From NCBI GenBank assembly GCA_964425695.1, contig CAYRNF010000007.1, positions 1 through 64,000 of the forward strand: DNA of 64,000 bases, in the 5' to 3' direction. The position numbers and the translations under genes were made by a program. The first letter of the stretch is position 1. Every line of letters begins with the position of its first letter. The notes beneath the pieces were generated by a model. It had not been told where the DNA came from. It did no database searches and saw only the letters and a program-made list of their open reading frames with translations. Positions 56,066-63,875 of this stretch are shown here, piece after piece. Source of the stretch: JAKPBU01 sp964425695. Lineage in GTDB: Bacteria > Pseudomonadota > Gammaproteobacteria > Xanthomonadales > Xanthomonadaceae.

Positions 56066-56766
56066 GCATGATCATTAACCCCTACGCCTTCGGCACTGGA
56101 GGCGGCGGAGGCGGTACGGAGTTCGACACGCTCGCTCTGTCCTACGGTCCCACCTGGTACTGCACGCACAATGAAGCCAGCGGCACCGTGGCAAACAACG
56201 AGGTAGGAGACAACGGCTTCTACTCCAGCGGCGCAGGGCTAGGAGCAGCCGAGTTGTTTACGGGGGGCGGCACCGCGTGGGACACACAAAACAGCAGCTA
56301 CTGCGAGATCCCTGCGACAGTCATGCCCTCGGTGACGGAGCAAATGACGCTTGGAATCCTGCTCAAGCGCGGATCGGGCGGATCTTTCGAGGCCATCATC
56401 GACCGGGACAGGGAATCGGGCGGGCGATTCTGGCAGTGGCGCTTTTCTGGACTATCGGCACAGTGGATCAAGATCATCAGCGGCGTGGAGCAGTTCGACA
56501 TTGCGACCCCGGGCGCTGGAGAAACTATGCTCCTGCACCTGCGCGTCGGTGCCGATGGCATGACCCACGCATTCCTAGATGGCGTGTCCGCAGGCTCGCA
56601 GGATCAGGGCGTCGCAGATTTCGGTACATCCAATTACGGCTTGCGAATCGGTCAACGAGAAGCCGGAGACAACCAAGCAAACTTCATCGTCGCCCGGTCG
56701 ATGGTGTATCGCTCAGCCCTGTCCGATTCAGAGATTGCGGCGCTTGCGACGGCGGCAGGCCTGTAA
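56062..56766 (+). CDS. LamG-like (concanavalin A-type) tail protein, receptor-binding candidate
   Basis: 234 residues from GTG 56062. A Gly-rich N-terminal linker (NPYAFGTGGGGGG) leads into a lectin-like jelly roll: SYCEIPATVMPSVTEQMTLGILLKR, HLRVGADGMTHAFLDGVSAGS, YRSALSDSEIAALATAAG. This is the LamG/laminin-G-type fold used for binding glycans, so it is the best candidate for host surface recognition. Last gene of the tail block. Confidence 0.74.
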   Translation: MSMIINPYAFGTGGGGGGTEFDTLALSYGPTWYCTHNEASGTVANNEVGDNGFYSSGAGLGAAELFTGGGTAWDTQNSSYCEIPATVMPSVTEQMTLGILLKRGSGGSFEAIIDRDRESGGRFWQWRFSGLSAQWIKIISGVEQFDIATPGAGETMLLHLRVGADGMTHAFLDGVSAGSQDQGVADFGTSNYGLRIGQREAGDNQANFIVARSMVYRSALSDSEIAALATAAGL

Positions 56767-56787
56767 GAGCGCGCGTACCATTGCCCC

Positions 56788-56892
56788 ATGGACAAAGCAG
56801 CCCTCATCGCCCGACTGCGCGCCGCAGGCGACCCCGAGTCGCTGGAGATGGCCCGCTGGCTGCGCGAGTGGGACGCGCCGAGGGTGCACTAG
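56788..56892 (+). CDS. 34-residue small open reading frame at the prophage right end
   Basis: MDKAALIARLRAAGDPESLE followed by MARWLREWDAPRVH. It has no strong ribosome-binding site, but the codon use is phage-like and the frame follows the tail genes directly. It may be a small helical protein or chance; kept at low confidence. Confidence 0.4.
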   Translation: MDKAALIARLRAAGDPESLEMARWLREWDAPRVH

Positions 56893-57119
56893 TCGCTACA
56901 CGGCTCGTCATCGCCCGGGATCAGCCCGGCGTCTCGCAGGATGCACTGCAGGCGGTTGTTCACGTGGACAATGTCGTCCGGCCCTGCGGCATCGCGGATC
57001 GGCTCAGCCTCGCCGGCGAACGCCTCCATCCAGTCCTCGGGGCGGGTCTGCTCCAGCATCGTGGGCAGGCTCTGCTGCAGCACGTCTAGCGCGGCATCGA
57101 GTTCGGCTCGGGTCTTCAT
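56889..57119 (-). CDS. Small phage protein of unknown function
   Basis: 76 residues from ATG 57119 (MKTRAELDAALDVLQQSLPT). Helical and acidic, with IVHVNNRLQCILRDAGLIPGDD. No family recognised. It lies on the minus strand, convergent with the tail genes, near the right attachment site, where accessory lysogeny genes are common. Confidence 0.6.
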   Translation of the reverse strand: MKTRAELDAALDVLQQSLPTMLEQTRPEDWMEAFAGEAEPIRDAAGPDDIVHVNNRLQCILRDAGLIPGDDEPCSD

Positions 57120-57173
57120 GGGGCGAGCATAGCGCGGCGCAGCCCCTGCGACCGCCAGCCCTACGCTGACCCC

Positions 57174-57380
57174 ATGCTCCCCGACCAGTACCGCTGGATC
57201 CACGCCTCCGACGGCTTCAGCTACCTGCACTACCACTACAAGTGCGTCGCCTACGTCCACCCGGACGGGCGGGTGCAGTTGCAGGGGTGGCGGGTCAACA
57301 AGCTGTGCCCTGGCAGCTCGCGCGCCCACTCCATCCGGATGGTCGAGCGGTGGGTTAGGGCGCGGAAGGGGTGGCCGTGA
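57174..57380 (+). CDS. Small phage protein of unknown function
   Basis: 68 residues, rich in Tyr, His and Trp (QYRWIHASDGFSYLHYHYK, VHPDGRVQLQGWRV) with a basic C terminus (SIRMVERWVRARKGW). It looks like a small beta-rich domain. Divergent from the previous gene, with a possible start at 57174. Function unknown. Confidence 0.58.
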   Translation: MLPDQYRWIHASDGFSYLHYHYKCVAYVHPDGRVQLQGWRVNKLCPGSSRAHSIRMVERWVRARKGWP

Positions 57381-57451
57381 GGGGCCGGAGTTTTAGACAG
57401 TGGCGTCCGTATTGGACGGAGGCTGCGGCGAAACTCACGAAACCCATTGAT

Positions 57452-57501
57452 ATCTGGCGCCCGAAGTTGGACTCGAACCAACGACCCCCTGATTAACAGT
57501 C
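57452..57501 (-). repeat. Prophage right attachment site (attR core, 50-bp direct repeat)
   Basis: Identical to 20755-20804. It forms the 3' part of the intact tRNA-Asn, so the phage supplied the 3' end that keeps the tRNA functional after integration. Confidence 0.92.
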
Positions 57502-57531
57502 AAGTGCTCTAACCGGCTGAGCTATTCGGGC
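57455..57531 (-). tRNA. tRNA-Asn (anticodon GTT)
   Basis: 77 bases on the minus strand. Acceptor stem GCCCGAA pairs with TTCGGGC; the CCA end is encoded. The anticodon loop CTGTTAA gives GTT between stems CTTGA and TCAGG, and the T-arm carries GGTTCGAGTCC. The 5' part is host DNA and the 3' part lies within the prophage attachment core. Confidence 0.96.
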
Positions 57532-57596
57532 AGGGCGCATATTGTGCCGAGCGGGCGGCAAGGCTGCAAGCCGGAGTTAGGCGCGCGCACGGCGGG

Positions 57597-58142
57597 TCAA
57601 CCGCCGTAGGCGCAGGCGGAAGCGGCGTTCGCAGTGGGGGTTGCGAACCGCCAGCGGCCCGAGTTGGCGAGGATCAAGGCCGTGGCGTGGGTCGTGCTGC
57701 CCTCGCGGCAGATGGTGAAGGTCGCATTGGAGCCTGCCGTGTCGCCCCGTGGCTGGACCACGATCCGTGAGCGCCCGGCGGAGCCGCGCAGCCGGCTGCG
57801 GCCTTCCAGGTTCGGCTGGGCGTGCAGCAGGGTGTCGAAGGTGCCGTCGCGCTCGCGGTTGCCGGCGAGGTCGGCGAATGCGATCCACCCGGGCGTCCAG
57901 TCGGTCCCGCCGGCGCAGGTGTCCCCGTCGCGGCTGGGGCAGATCACCACGTGCGTCCGGGTCGCGATCGCGTGCACGGTGGCTCGTTGCAGGGTCTCGA
58001 CCATGGCGCTGCGGATGGCGACGTCCCGGGCCCTGGCGCTGGCGGCGCCCAAGGCGGGCAGGGCGATGCAGCACGTGACCGCGAGGCCTGCCATGGCCAC
58101 GAGAGCCTCGATGAGGGAAAAGCCGTTGTCCTTGCCGTCCAT
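57597..58142 (-). CDS. Lone FimT/GspH-type pseudopilin
   Basis: 181 residues from ATG 58142. The short leader MDGKDNG is cut before FSLIEALVAMAGLAVTCCIALP, with Glu5 present. The GspH/FimT-like domain follows (AIATRTHVVICPSRDGDTCAGGTDWTPGWIAFAD) with paired Cys. Upstream ATG 58157 would add five residues. Before phage integration it lay next to tRNA-Asn close to pilE, so it may be a further minor pilin of that system. Confidence 0.86.
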   Translation of the reverse strand: MDGKDNGFSLIEALVAMAGLAVTCCIALPALGAASARARDVAIRSAMVETLQRATVHAIATRTHVVICPSRDGDTCAGGTDWTPGWIAFADLAGNRERDGTFDTLLHAQPNLEGRSRLRGSAGRSRIVVQPRGDTAGSNATFTICREGSTTHATALILANSGRWRFATPTANAASACAYGG

Positions 58143-58284
58143 GGCATTAGGTTCCATCCGGGAGGCGCATATGCTGGCTTCGCGCCGGCACTGGCACCAT
58201 CGGACACGGCCGTGGCGCGGCTAGGAAAACGCCGCGACAGTCCCCAGATCGCTACCAGTCAACCACCTCCTGGCGCCGCCCTTG

Positions 58285-60324
58285 ATGGATACACGCATCG
58301 ACCTGACCGACCACGCAGCCGGCTTCCGCCTGGTGGCGCCCTTCGCGCCCGCCGGCGACCAGCCGCAGGCGATCGAGCGGCTGATCTCCGGGTTCGACGC
58401 GGGCCTCGCCAAGCAGACCCTGCTGGGCGTCACCGGTTCGGGCAAGACCTACACCATCGCCAACGTGGTGCAGGCCATCCAGAAGCCGACCATCGTGATG
58501 GCTCACAACAAGACGCTGGCGGCCCAGCTGTACGGCGAGTTCAAGGCGTTCTTCCCCGACAACGCGGTGGAGTACTTCGTCAGCTACTACGATTACTACC
58601 AGCCGGAGGCCTACGTGCCGTCCAGCGACACGTTCATCGAGAAGGACAGCTCGATCAACGAACACATCGAGCAGATGCGCCTGTCGGCGACCAAGGCGCT
58701 GCTGTCGAGGCGCGACACGATCGTCGTGGCCACCGTGTCGGCCATCTATGGCCTGGGCGCACCCGAGGACTACCTGTCGCTGCGGCTGATCCTGTCGCGC
58801 GGCGAGCGCATCGACCAGCGCGCCCTGATCAAGCACCTGACGATGCTGCAGTACACGCGCAACGAGACCGAGCTTGCGCGCGGCACGTTCCGCGTGCGCG
58901 GCGAGGTGGTGGACGTGCACCCGGCCGAATCCGATGCCGAAGCGCTGCGGATCGAGCTGTTCGACGGGGAAATCGAAGCGCTGACTCTGTTCGATCCGCT
59001 CACCGGCGAGTCCCTGCGCAGGCTGCAGGGTTACACCATCTACCCCAAGACCCACTACGCGACCACGCGCGAAAAGACCCTGAGCGCGGTGGACACCATC
59101 AAGGCGGAGCTCAATGAACGCCTGGAATACCTGTACGCCAACAACCGCCTGGTCGAAGCGCAGCGGCTCGCGCAGCGCACCCAGTTCGACCTGGAGATGA
59201 TGGCCGAGGTGGGCTACTGCAACGGCATCGAGAACTACAGCCGCCATCTGACCGGGCGCGCCCCTGGCGATCCGCCGCCCACGCTGTTCGACTACCTGCC
59301 GCCGGATGCGCTGCTGGTGGTGGACGAATCGCATGTCACCGTTCCGCAGATCGGCGCCATGTACAAGGGCGACCGCTCGCGCAAGGAGACGCTGGTCGAG
59401 TTCGGCTTCCGCCTGCCCTCGGCGCTGGACAACCGGCCGCTGCGGTTCGAGGAATGGGAGGAGCGCGCACCGCGCACGATCTTCGTGTCGGCCACGCCGG
59501 CTGCGTACGAACTGCGCGAGTCTGGCGGCGAAGTCGTGGAGCTGGTCGTCCGACCCACGGGCCTGATCGATCCGCAGGTGGAGATCCGCCCTGTCGCTAC
59601 CCAGGTGGACGACCTGCTGTCGGAGATCAACGAGCGCGTCGCGATGGGCGACCGCGTGCTGGTCACCACGCTGACCAAGCGCATGGCCGAGAACCTGACC
59701 GAGTACCTGTCGGAGCACGACATCAAGGTGCGCTACCTGCACTCGGACGTGGAAACGGTCGAGCGCGTGGAGATCATCCGCGACCTGCGGCTGGGAAAGT
59801 TCGACGTGCTGGTGGGCATCAACCTGCTGCGCGAGGGCCTGGACATGCCGGAGGTGTCGCTGGTCGCGATCCTGGACGCCGACAAGGAGGGTTTCCTGCG
59901 TTCCAACAGTTCGCTGGTGCAGACCATCGGCCGCGCGGCGCGCAATCTGCGCGGCAAGGCGATCCTCTACGCCGACACGGTGACCCGTTCGATGCAGGCG
60001 GCGATCGACGAAACCGACCGGCGCCGCGCCAAGCAGCTGGAATACAACGCCGAGCACGGCATCGTGCCGCGCTCGGTGAGCAAGCCGGTCATGGACGTCA
60101 TGGAAGGCGCCCGTGCGGAGCCGGCCGAGGCGCGCGGCCGCGGCAAGGGCCGCAAGGTGGCCGAAGTCGCGGAGGATTACGCCAACCTCTCCCCGGCGCA
60201 GCTCGCGGCCCGGATCAAGGCGCTGGAGCAACAGATGTACCAGCATGCCCGCGACCTGGAGTTCGAGGAGGCCGGCCGCGTCCGCGACCAGCTGCATCGG
60301 CTCAAGGAAAAGGCGCTGGTCTAG
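58285..60324 (+). CDS. uvrB: Excinuclease ABC subunit B
   Basis: 679 residues from ATG 58285. UvrB verifies DNA damage and loads UvrC in nucleotide excision repair. Walker A is LLGVTGSGKTYTIAN; the beta-hairpin region has VEYFVSYYDYYQPEAYVP; helicase motifs include VDESHVTVPQIGAMYKGDR and QTIGRAARN. The C-terminal UVR domain (QQMYQHARDLEFEEAGRVRDQL) contacts UvrC. Length and motifs are complete. Confidence 0.97.
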   Translation: MDTRIDLTDHAAGFRLVAPFAPAGDQPQAIERLISGFDAGLAKQTLLGVTGSGKTYTIANVVQAIQKPTIVMAHNKTLAAQLYGEFKAFFPDNAVEYFVSYYDYYQPEAYVPSSDTFIEKDSSINEHIEQMRLSATKALLSRRDTIVVATVSAIYGLGAPEDYLSLRLILSRGERIDQRALIKHLTMLQYTRNETELARGTFRVRGEVVDVHPAESDAEALRIELFDGEIEALTLFDPLTGESLRRLQGYTIYPKTHYATTREKTLSAVDTIKAELNERLEYLYANNRLVEAQRLAQRTQFDLEMMAEVGYCNGIENYSRHLTGRAPGDPPPTLFDYLPPDALLVVDESHVTVPQIGAMYKGDRSRKETLVEFGFRLPSALDNRPLRFEEWEERAPRTIFVSATPAAYELRESGGEVVELVVRPTGLIDPQVEIRPVATQVDDLLSEINERVAMGDRVLVTTLTKRMAENLTEYLSEHDIKVRYLHSDVETVERVEIIRDLRLGKFDVLVGINLLREGLDMPEVSLVAILDADKEGFLRSNSSLVQTIGRAARNLRGKAILYADTVTRSMQAAIDETDRRRAKQLEYNAEHGIVPRSVSKPVMDVMEGARAEPAEARGRGKGRKVAEVAEDYANLSPAQLAARIKALEQQMYQHARDLEFEEAGRVRDQLHRLKEKALV

Positions 60325-60404
60325 CGGCCGCGCCGCTGATCGCCTGCCGGCGGTTGTCCGGCAGCGCCCCGCGGGCTAGAATCCGCGCCCCGAAAGGGGT
60401 TTTC

Positions 60405-60479
60405 GGGCGGTTAGCTCAGCGGTAGAGCACTACCTTGACATGGTAGGGGTCACAGGTTCGAACCCTGTACCGCCCACCA
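60405..60479 (+). tRNA. tRNA-Val (anticodon GAC)
   Basis: 75 bases. Acceptor stem GGGCGGT pairs with ACCGCCC, CCA is encoded, the anticodon stem CTACC/GGTAG encloses TTGACAT (anticodon GAC), and the T-arm has GGTTCGAACCC. It lies between uvrB and thrS. Confidence 0.96.
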
Positions 60480-60603
60480 CGCACTGCGTGGACAGCAGGA
60501 CCAAACCAGGCACCGCCGCTGGGCGCGGCCCTCGCCCACGAGGTGCGACATGAGCACTACCGGCAGCCAGCGCTGATAGCACCGAGGGCCTGACACAGCC
60601 AAA

Positions 60604-60627
60604 GGCGCCTCCGGGGCGTCTTTTTTT
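60604..60627 (+). terminator. Terminator or attenuator in front of thrS
   Basis: Stem GGCGCC / GGCGTC (one G-T pair) with a TCCGG loop and seven T. It can end tRNA-Val transcription. Because it lies about 95 bases before the thrS start, it could also act as an attenuator for thrS. Confidence 0.78.
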
Positions 60628-60722
60628 GTTTCCAGCCTTGGCCGGAGCGGCTGCAGCCGCGAAACTGCGTTCCTGCCCTCCAGTCGAACATTCCGCGGCC
60701 GAAGCCGCTTCCACGGACCCGA

Positions 60723-62645
60723 ATGATCACCATCACCCTTCCCGACGGCAGCAAGCGCGAGTTCGAACAACCGGTCAGCGTCATGGAGGTGGCCCAGTCC
60801 ATCGGCGCGGGGCTCGCCAAGGCGACCGTGGCCGGCAAGGTGGATGGCCGGCTGGTGGATGCCAGCGACCGCATCGAGCGCGATGCCAGCGTGCAGATCA
60901 TCACCCCGAAGGACGACGAGGGGCTGGAGATCATCCGTCACTCCGCCGCGCACCTGGTGGGTCACGCGGTGAAGCAGCTGTACCCGGACGCCAAGATGGT
61001 GATCGGCCCGGTGATCGAGGAAGGCTTCTACTACGACATCCATTCCGAACGCGCGTTCACGCCCGACGACCTGGCGGCGATCGAAGCGCGCATGCGCGAG
61101 CTGATCGCCCAGGACTACGACGTGGTCAAGCGGATGACGCCGCGCGCGGAAGTGGTCGAAACGTTCCGGGCGCGCGGCGAGGACTACAAGCTGCGCCTGA
61201 TCGAGGACATGGGCCCCGAGGTCACCGCGATGGGCCTGTACCACCACCAGGAATACGTGGACATGTGCCGCGGCCCGCACGTGCCGAACACGCGGTTCCT
61301 CAAGGCCTTCAAGCTGACCCGCATTTCCGGCGCGTACTGGCGCGGCGATGCGAAGAACGAGCAGCTGCAGCGCATCTACGGCACCGCGTGGGCCGACAAG
61401 AAGCAGCTCGACGCCTACATCCAGCGGATCGAGGAAGCCGAGAAGCGCGACCACCGCCGCATCGGCAGGCAGCAGGAGCTGTTCCACCTGCAGGAGGAAG
61501 CGCCGGGCCTGATCTTTTGGCATCCGAAAGGCTGGTCGATCTGGCAGGTGGTCGAGCAGTACATGCGCCGGGTGTACCGCGACACCGGCTATGGCGAGGT
61601 GCGCTGCCCGCAGATCCTGGACGTGGAGCTGTGGAAGAAGTCCGGCCACTGGGACAACTACAAGGACAACATGTTCTTCACCGAGTCCGAGAAGCGGACC
61701 TACGCGCTGAAGCCCATGAACTGCCCCGGCCACGTACAGGTGTTCAACCAGGGCCTGCACAGCTACCGCGACCTGCCGATCCGCTACGGCGAGTTCGGCA
61801 GTTGCCACCGCAACGAGCCGTCCGGCGCGCTGCACGGCATCCTGCGCGTGCGCGGCTTCACCCAGGACGACGGCCACGTGTTCTGCACGCCCGACCAGGT
61901 CGAGGCCGAAGTGCGCGCGTTCCACGCGCAGGCCCTGAAGGTCTACGCCGACTTCGGCTTCGACCCCGCGGTCGAAGGAACGATCCAGATCAAGATCGCG
62001 CTGCGCCCCGAGTCGCGCCTGGGCGACGACGCGACCTGGGACCGCGCCGAGGAAGCGCTGCGCGCTGCGCTGCGCGCCTCCGGGGTGGAGTGGCAGGAGC
62101 TGCCGGGCGAGGGCGCGTTCTACGGGCCCAAGATCGAGTACCACCTGAAGGACGCCATCGGCCGCACCTGGCAGCTGGGGACCATGCAGGTGGATTTCAT
62201 GATGCCGGGCCGGCTCGGCGCCGAGTACGTGGACGAGCACAGCCAGAGGCAGACCCCGGTGATGCTGCACCGTGCCATCGTGGGTTCGATGGAGCGCTTC
62301 ATCGGCATCCTGATCGAGCACCATGCGGGCAGTTTCCCGGCGTGGCTGGCCCCGGTGCAGGCGGTCGTTGCCAACATTACCGACGCCCAGGCGGACTGGG
62401 TCGCGGACGTGCAAAAAACCCTTGCGAATCAAGGCTTCCGGGTCCGGGCGGATTTGCGCAACGAAAAGATCGGCTATAAAATCCGCGAGCACACGCTGCA
62501 GCGGGTGCCGTATCTGCTCGTGGTGGGGGACCGCGAGAAGGAAAACGGTGCGGTCGCCGTACGCACGCGGGGCGGGGAAGACCTGGGGACCATGTCCGTG
62601 GCCGACTTCGCGCAACGCCTGCGCAACGAACAACGCTCAGCCTGA
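60723..62645 (+). CDS. thrS: Threonine-tRNA ligase
   Basis: 640 residues. It charges tRNA-Thr. The TGS domain (1-61) is followed by the editing domain with RHSAAHLVGHAVKQLYP, and by the class II catalytic core: MNCPGHVQVFNQGLHSYRDLPIRYGEFGSCHRNEPSGALHG split over motif 2, with zinc ligands in MNCPGH and HRAIVGSMERF near motif 3. The anticodon-binding domain ends the chain (LLVVGDREKENGAVAVRTRGG). It heads the usual thrS-infC-rpmI-rplT cluster. Confidence 0.97.
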   Translation: MITITLPDGSKREFEQPVSVMEVAQSIGAGLAKATVAGKVDGRLVDASDRIERDASVQIITPKDDEGLEIIRHSAAHLVGHAVKQLYPDAKMVIGPVIEEGFYYDIHSERAFTPDDLAAIEARMRELIAQDYDVVKRMTPRAEVVETFRARGEDYKLRLIEDMGPEVTAMGLYHHQEYVDMCRGPHVPNTRFLKAFKLTRISGAYWRGDAKNEQLQRIYGTAWADKKQLDAYIQRIEEAEKRDHRRIGRQQELFHLQEEAPGLIFWHPKGWSIWQVVEQYMRRVYRDTGYGEVRCPQILDVELWKKSGHWDNYKDNMFFTESEKRTYALKPMNCPGHVQVFNQGLHSYRDLPIRYGEFGSCHRNEPSGALHGILRVRGFTQDDGHVFCTPDQVEAEVRAFHAQALKVYADFGFDPAVEGTIQIKIALRPESRLGDDATWDRAEEALRAALRASGVEWQELPGEGAFYGPKIEYHLKDAIGRTWQLGTMQVDFMMPGRLGAEYVDEHSQRQTPVMLHRAIVGSMERFIGILIEHHAGSFPAWLAPVQAVVANITDAQADWVADVQKTLANQGFRVRADLRNEKIGYKIREHTLQRVPYLLVVGDREKENGAVAVRTRGGEDLGTMSVADFAQRLRNEQRSA

Positions 62646-62696
62646 GCACGGCCCGGCCCGGCGCCCGACCATGCGCCGCCGGCACGTTCCCATTTG

Positions 62697-62702
62697 GAGA
62701 TC
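62697..62702 (+). promoter_or_regulatory. Ribosome-binding site fixing the non-canonical infC start
   Basis: GGAGAT, placed five bases before an ATC codon at 62708-62710. No in-frame ATG, GTG or TTG is suitably spaced from this site. Confidence 0.7.
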
Positions 62703-62707
62703 GCAAC

Positions 62708-63229
62708 ATCAGTACACCGGACAAGCAGAACCGCCGCAACCTCGAAATCCGCGTGCCGCGCGTGCGCGTGATCGGCAGCGACGGCGAGATGATCGGCGTG
62801 TTGTCGCGCGACGAAGCGCTGGCCATGGCGCAGGAAGAGGACCTCGACCTGGTCGAGATCCAGCCCAACGCCGATCCGCCGGTGTGCAAGATCATGGACT
62901 TCGGCAAGTTCAAGTTCGAACTGCAGAAGAAGGCCAACGAGGCCAAGAAGAAGACCAAGCAGGTCGAGATCAAGGAACTGAAGTTCCGCCCGGTGACCGA
63001 CGAGGGCGACTACCAGATCAAGCTGCGCAACATGCGCCGCTTCCTGGAAGAGGGCGACAAGGTCAAGGTCAACATCCGCTTCCGTGGCCGCGAGATGAGC
63101 CACCAGGAGCTGGGACGCGAGATGGCCGCCCGCATCGAGGCCGACCTGGGCGACGACATCGTGATCGAATCGCGCCCGCGCCTGGAAGGCCGCCAGATGG
63201 TGATGATGATCGCGCCGAAGAAGAAGTAG
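62708..63229 (+). CDS. infC: Translation initiation factor IF-3 (ATC start)
   Basis: 173 residues when read from ATC 62708. IF-3 binds the 30S subunit, prevents premature 50S joining and checks start codons. N-domain: RRNLEIRVPRVRVIGSDGEMIGVLS; linker helix with KIMDFGKFKFELQKKANEAKKK; C-domain: KELKFRPVTDEGDYQIKLRN to the end MVMMIAPKKK. A rare start codon is the known basis of infC autoregulation, because IF-3 discriminates against it. Starting at the first later GTG (62753) would remove conserved N-terminal residues. Confidence 0.93.
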   Translation: MSTPDKQNRRNLEIRVPRVRVIGSDGEMIGVLSRDEALAMAQEEDLDLVEIQPNADPPVCKIMDFGKFKFELQKKANEAKKKTKQVEIKELKFRPVTDEGDYQIKLRNMRRFLEEGDKVKVNIRFRGREMSHQELGREMAARIEADLGDDIVIESRPRLEGRQMVMMIAPKKK

Positions 63230-63261
63230 CGGCGCCCCGCCTAGCGGCGGACCGTCTTTGC

Positions 63262-63289
63262 CGAAAGGGCGCCCCAGGGCGCCCTTTCG
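63262..63289. other. Perfect 13-bp inverted repeat downstream of infC
   Basis: CGAAAGGGCGCCC and its exact complement are separated by two bases. It is a strong hairpin without a T-run, 33 bases after infC. It could be a weak terminator or an mRNA structure in the L20-regulated leader. The rest of the 437-base gap to rpmI holds no gene; a promoter candidate lies at 63445-63474. Confidence 0.6.
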
Positions 63290-63444
63290 CGTACGACCGG
63301 TCTGTTCGTGGGCCGGCGAGGCCCCGGCGTGCAGGGCCCGGGCTTCGCCTGAGCCGCCCCGGGGCGCGCGACAGGGGGGGCACAGCCGGGCCGGTGTCGA
63401 TCGGGCGCGGTGCCGGCCGATCAGGGGCGCGCTACGCGACTGAT

Positions 63445-63474
63445 TTGCAAAGGGAATCCGCTTCCCCGCATAAT
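63445..63474 (+). promoter_or_regulatory. Candidate promoter for rpmI-rplT
   Basis: -35-like TTGCAA (63445-63450), 18 bases, -10-like CATAAT (63469-63474). It is the most AT-rich point of the infC-rpmI gap and would give an untranslated leader of about 185 bases, room for autoregulation by L20. Confidence 0.5.
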
Positions 63475-63666
63475 GCGCGGCTCGCTGGGCCCGTCAACGG
63501 GCGCCGGCGAACTGGACCCGCCGTGTTCCGGAGCGCTCGCTCCGGTCTGCACGGCTTACCAACCGGCACGGGCAGGACGGAAAGACCAGGCCCCGCGTGA
63601 AGCGCACGAGCGCCCAACCGCGGCAATGGCGCCCAGGCCAGTCATCGATTTCGCAAGGACACTCCA

Positions 63667-63864
63667 ATGCCCAAGATCAAGACCAATCGGGCGGCGGCCA
63701 AGCGCTTCCGGAAGACCGCTTCCGGCAAGTACAAGTGCGGCCACGCCAACAAGAGCCACATCCTCACCAAGAAAGCGACCAAGCGGAAGCGCAACCTGCG
63801 GCAGACGAACCACGTCCGCCCGGAAGACGCCGGCCGTCTGGACCGCATGCTGCCGTATTTGTGA
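63667..63864 (+). CDS. rpmI: 50S ribosomal protein L35
   Basis: 65 residues, strongly basic: MPKIKTNRAAAKRFRKTASG, then KYKCGHANKSHILTKKATKRKRNLRQ. This is the typical L35 sequence and length. It precedes rplT by 11 bases. A ribosome-binding site (AAGGA) lies upstream of the ATG. Confidence 0.97.
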   Translation: MPKIKTNRAAAKRFRKTASGKYKCGHANKSHILTKKATKRKRNLRQTNHVRPEDAGRLDRMLPYL

Positions 63865-63875
63865 GGAGATAGGAC

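Larger units (their letters stand above)
20755..57501. mobile_element. P22-like temperate prophage integrated in tRNA-Asn
   Basis: A 36.7-kb element bounded by a perfect 50-bp direct repeat (20755-20804 and 57452-57501) that carries the 3' part of tRNA-Asn. The order is integrase and early-left operon (leftward), immunity region, replication, late regulator, lysis, packaging, head, ejection and tail genes. The head and ejection genes resemble podoviruses of the P22 group. All modules expected for a functional phage are present and no frameshifted essential gene was seen, so it may be inducible; that is inference. Confidence 0.93.

Noticed and set aside
58252..60297. A 681-codon open frame opposite uvrB
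   Set aside because: The plus strand has a full, motif-complete uvrB. The antisense product is Arg/His/Gln-rich without motifs.
60450..62633. A 727-codon open frame opposite thrS
   Set aside because: It is a shadow of thrS and also runs through the tRNA-Val end and terminator, which no real gene would.
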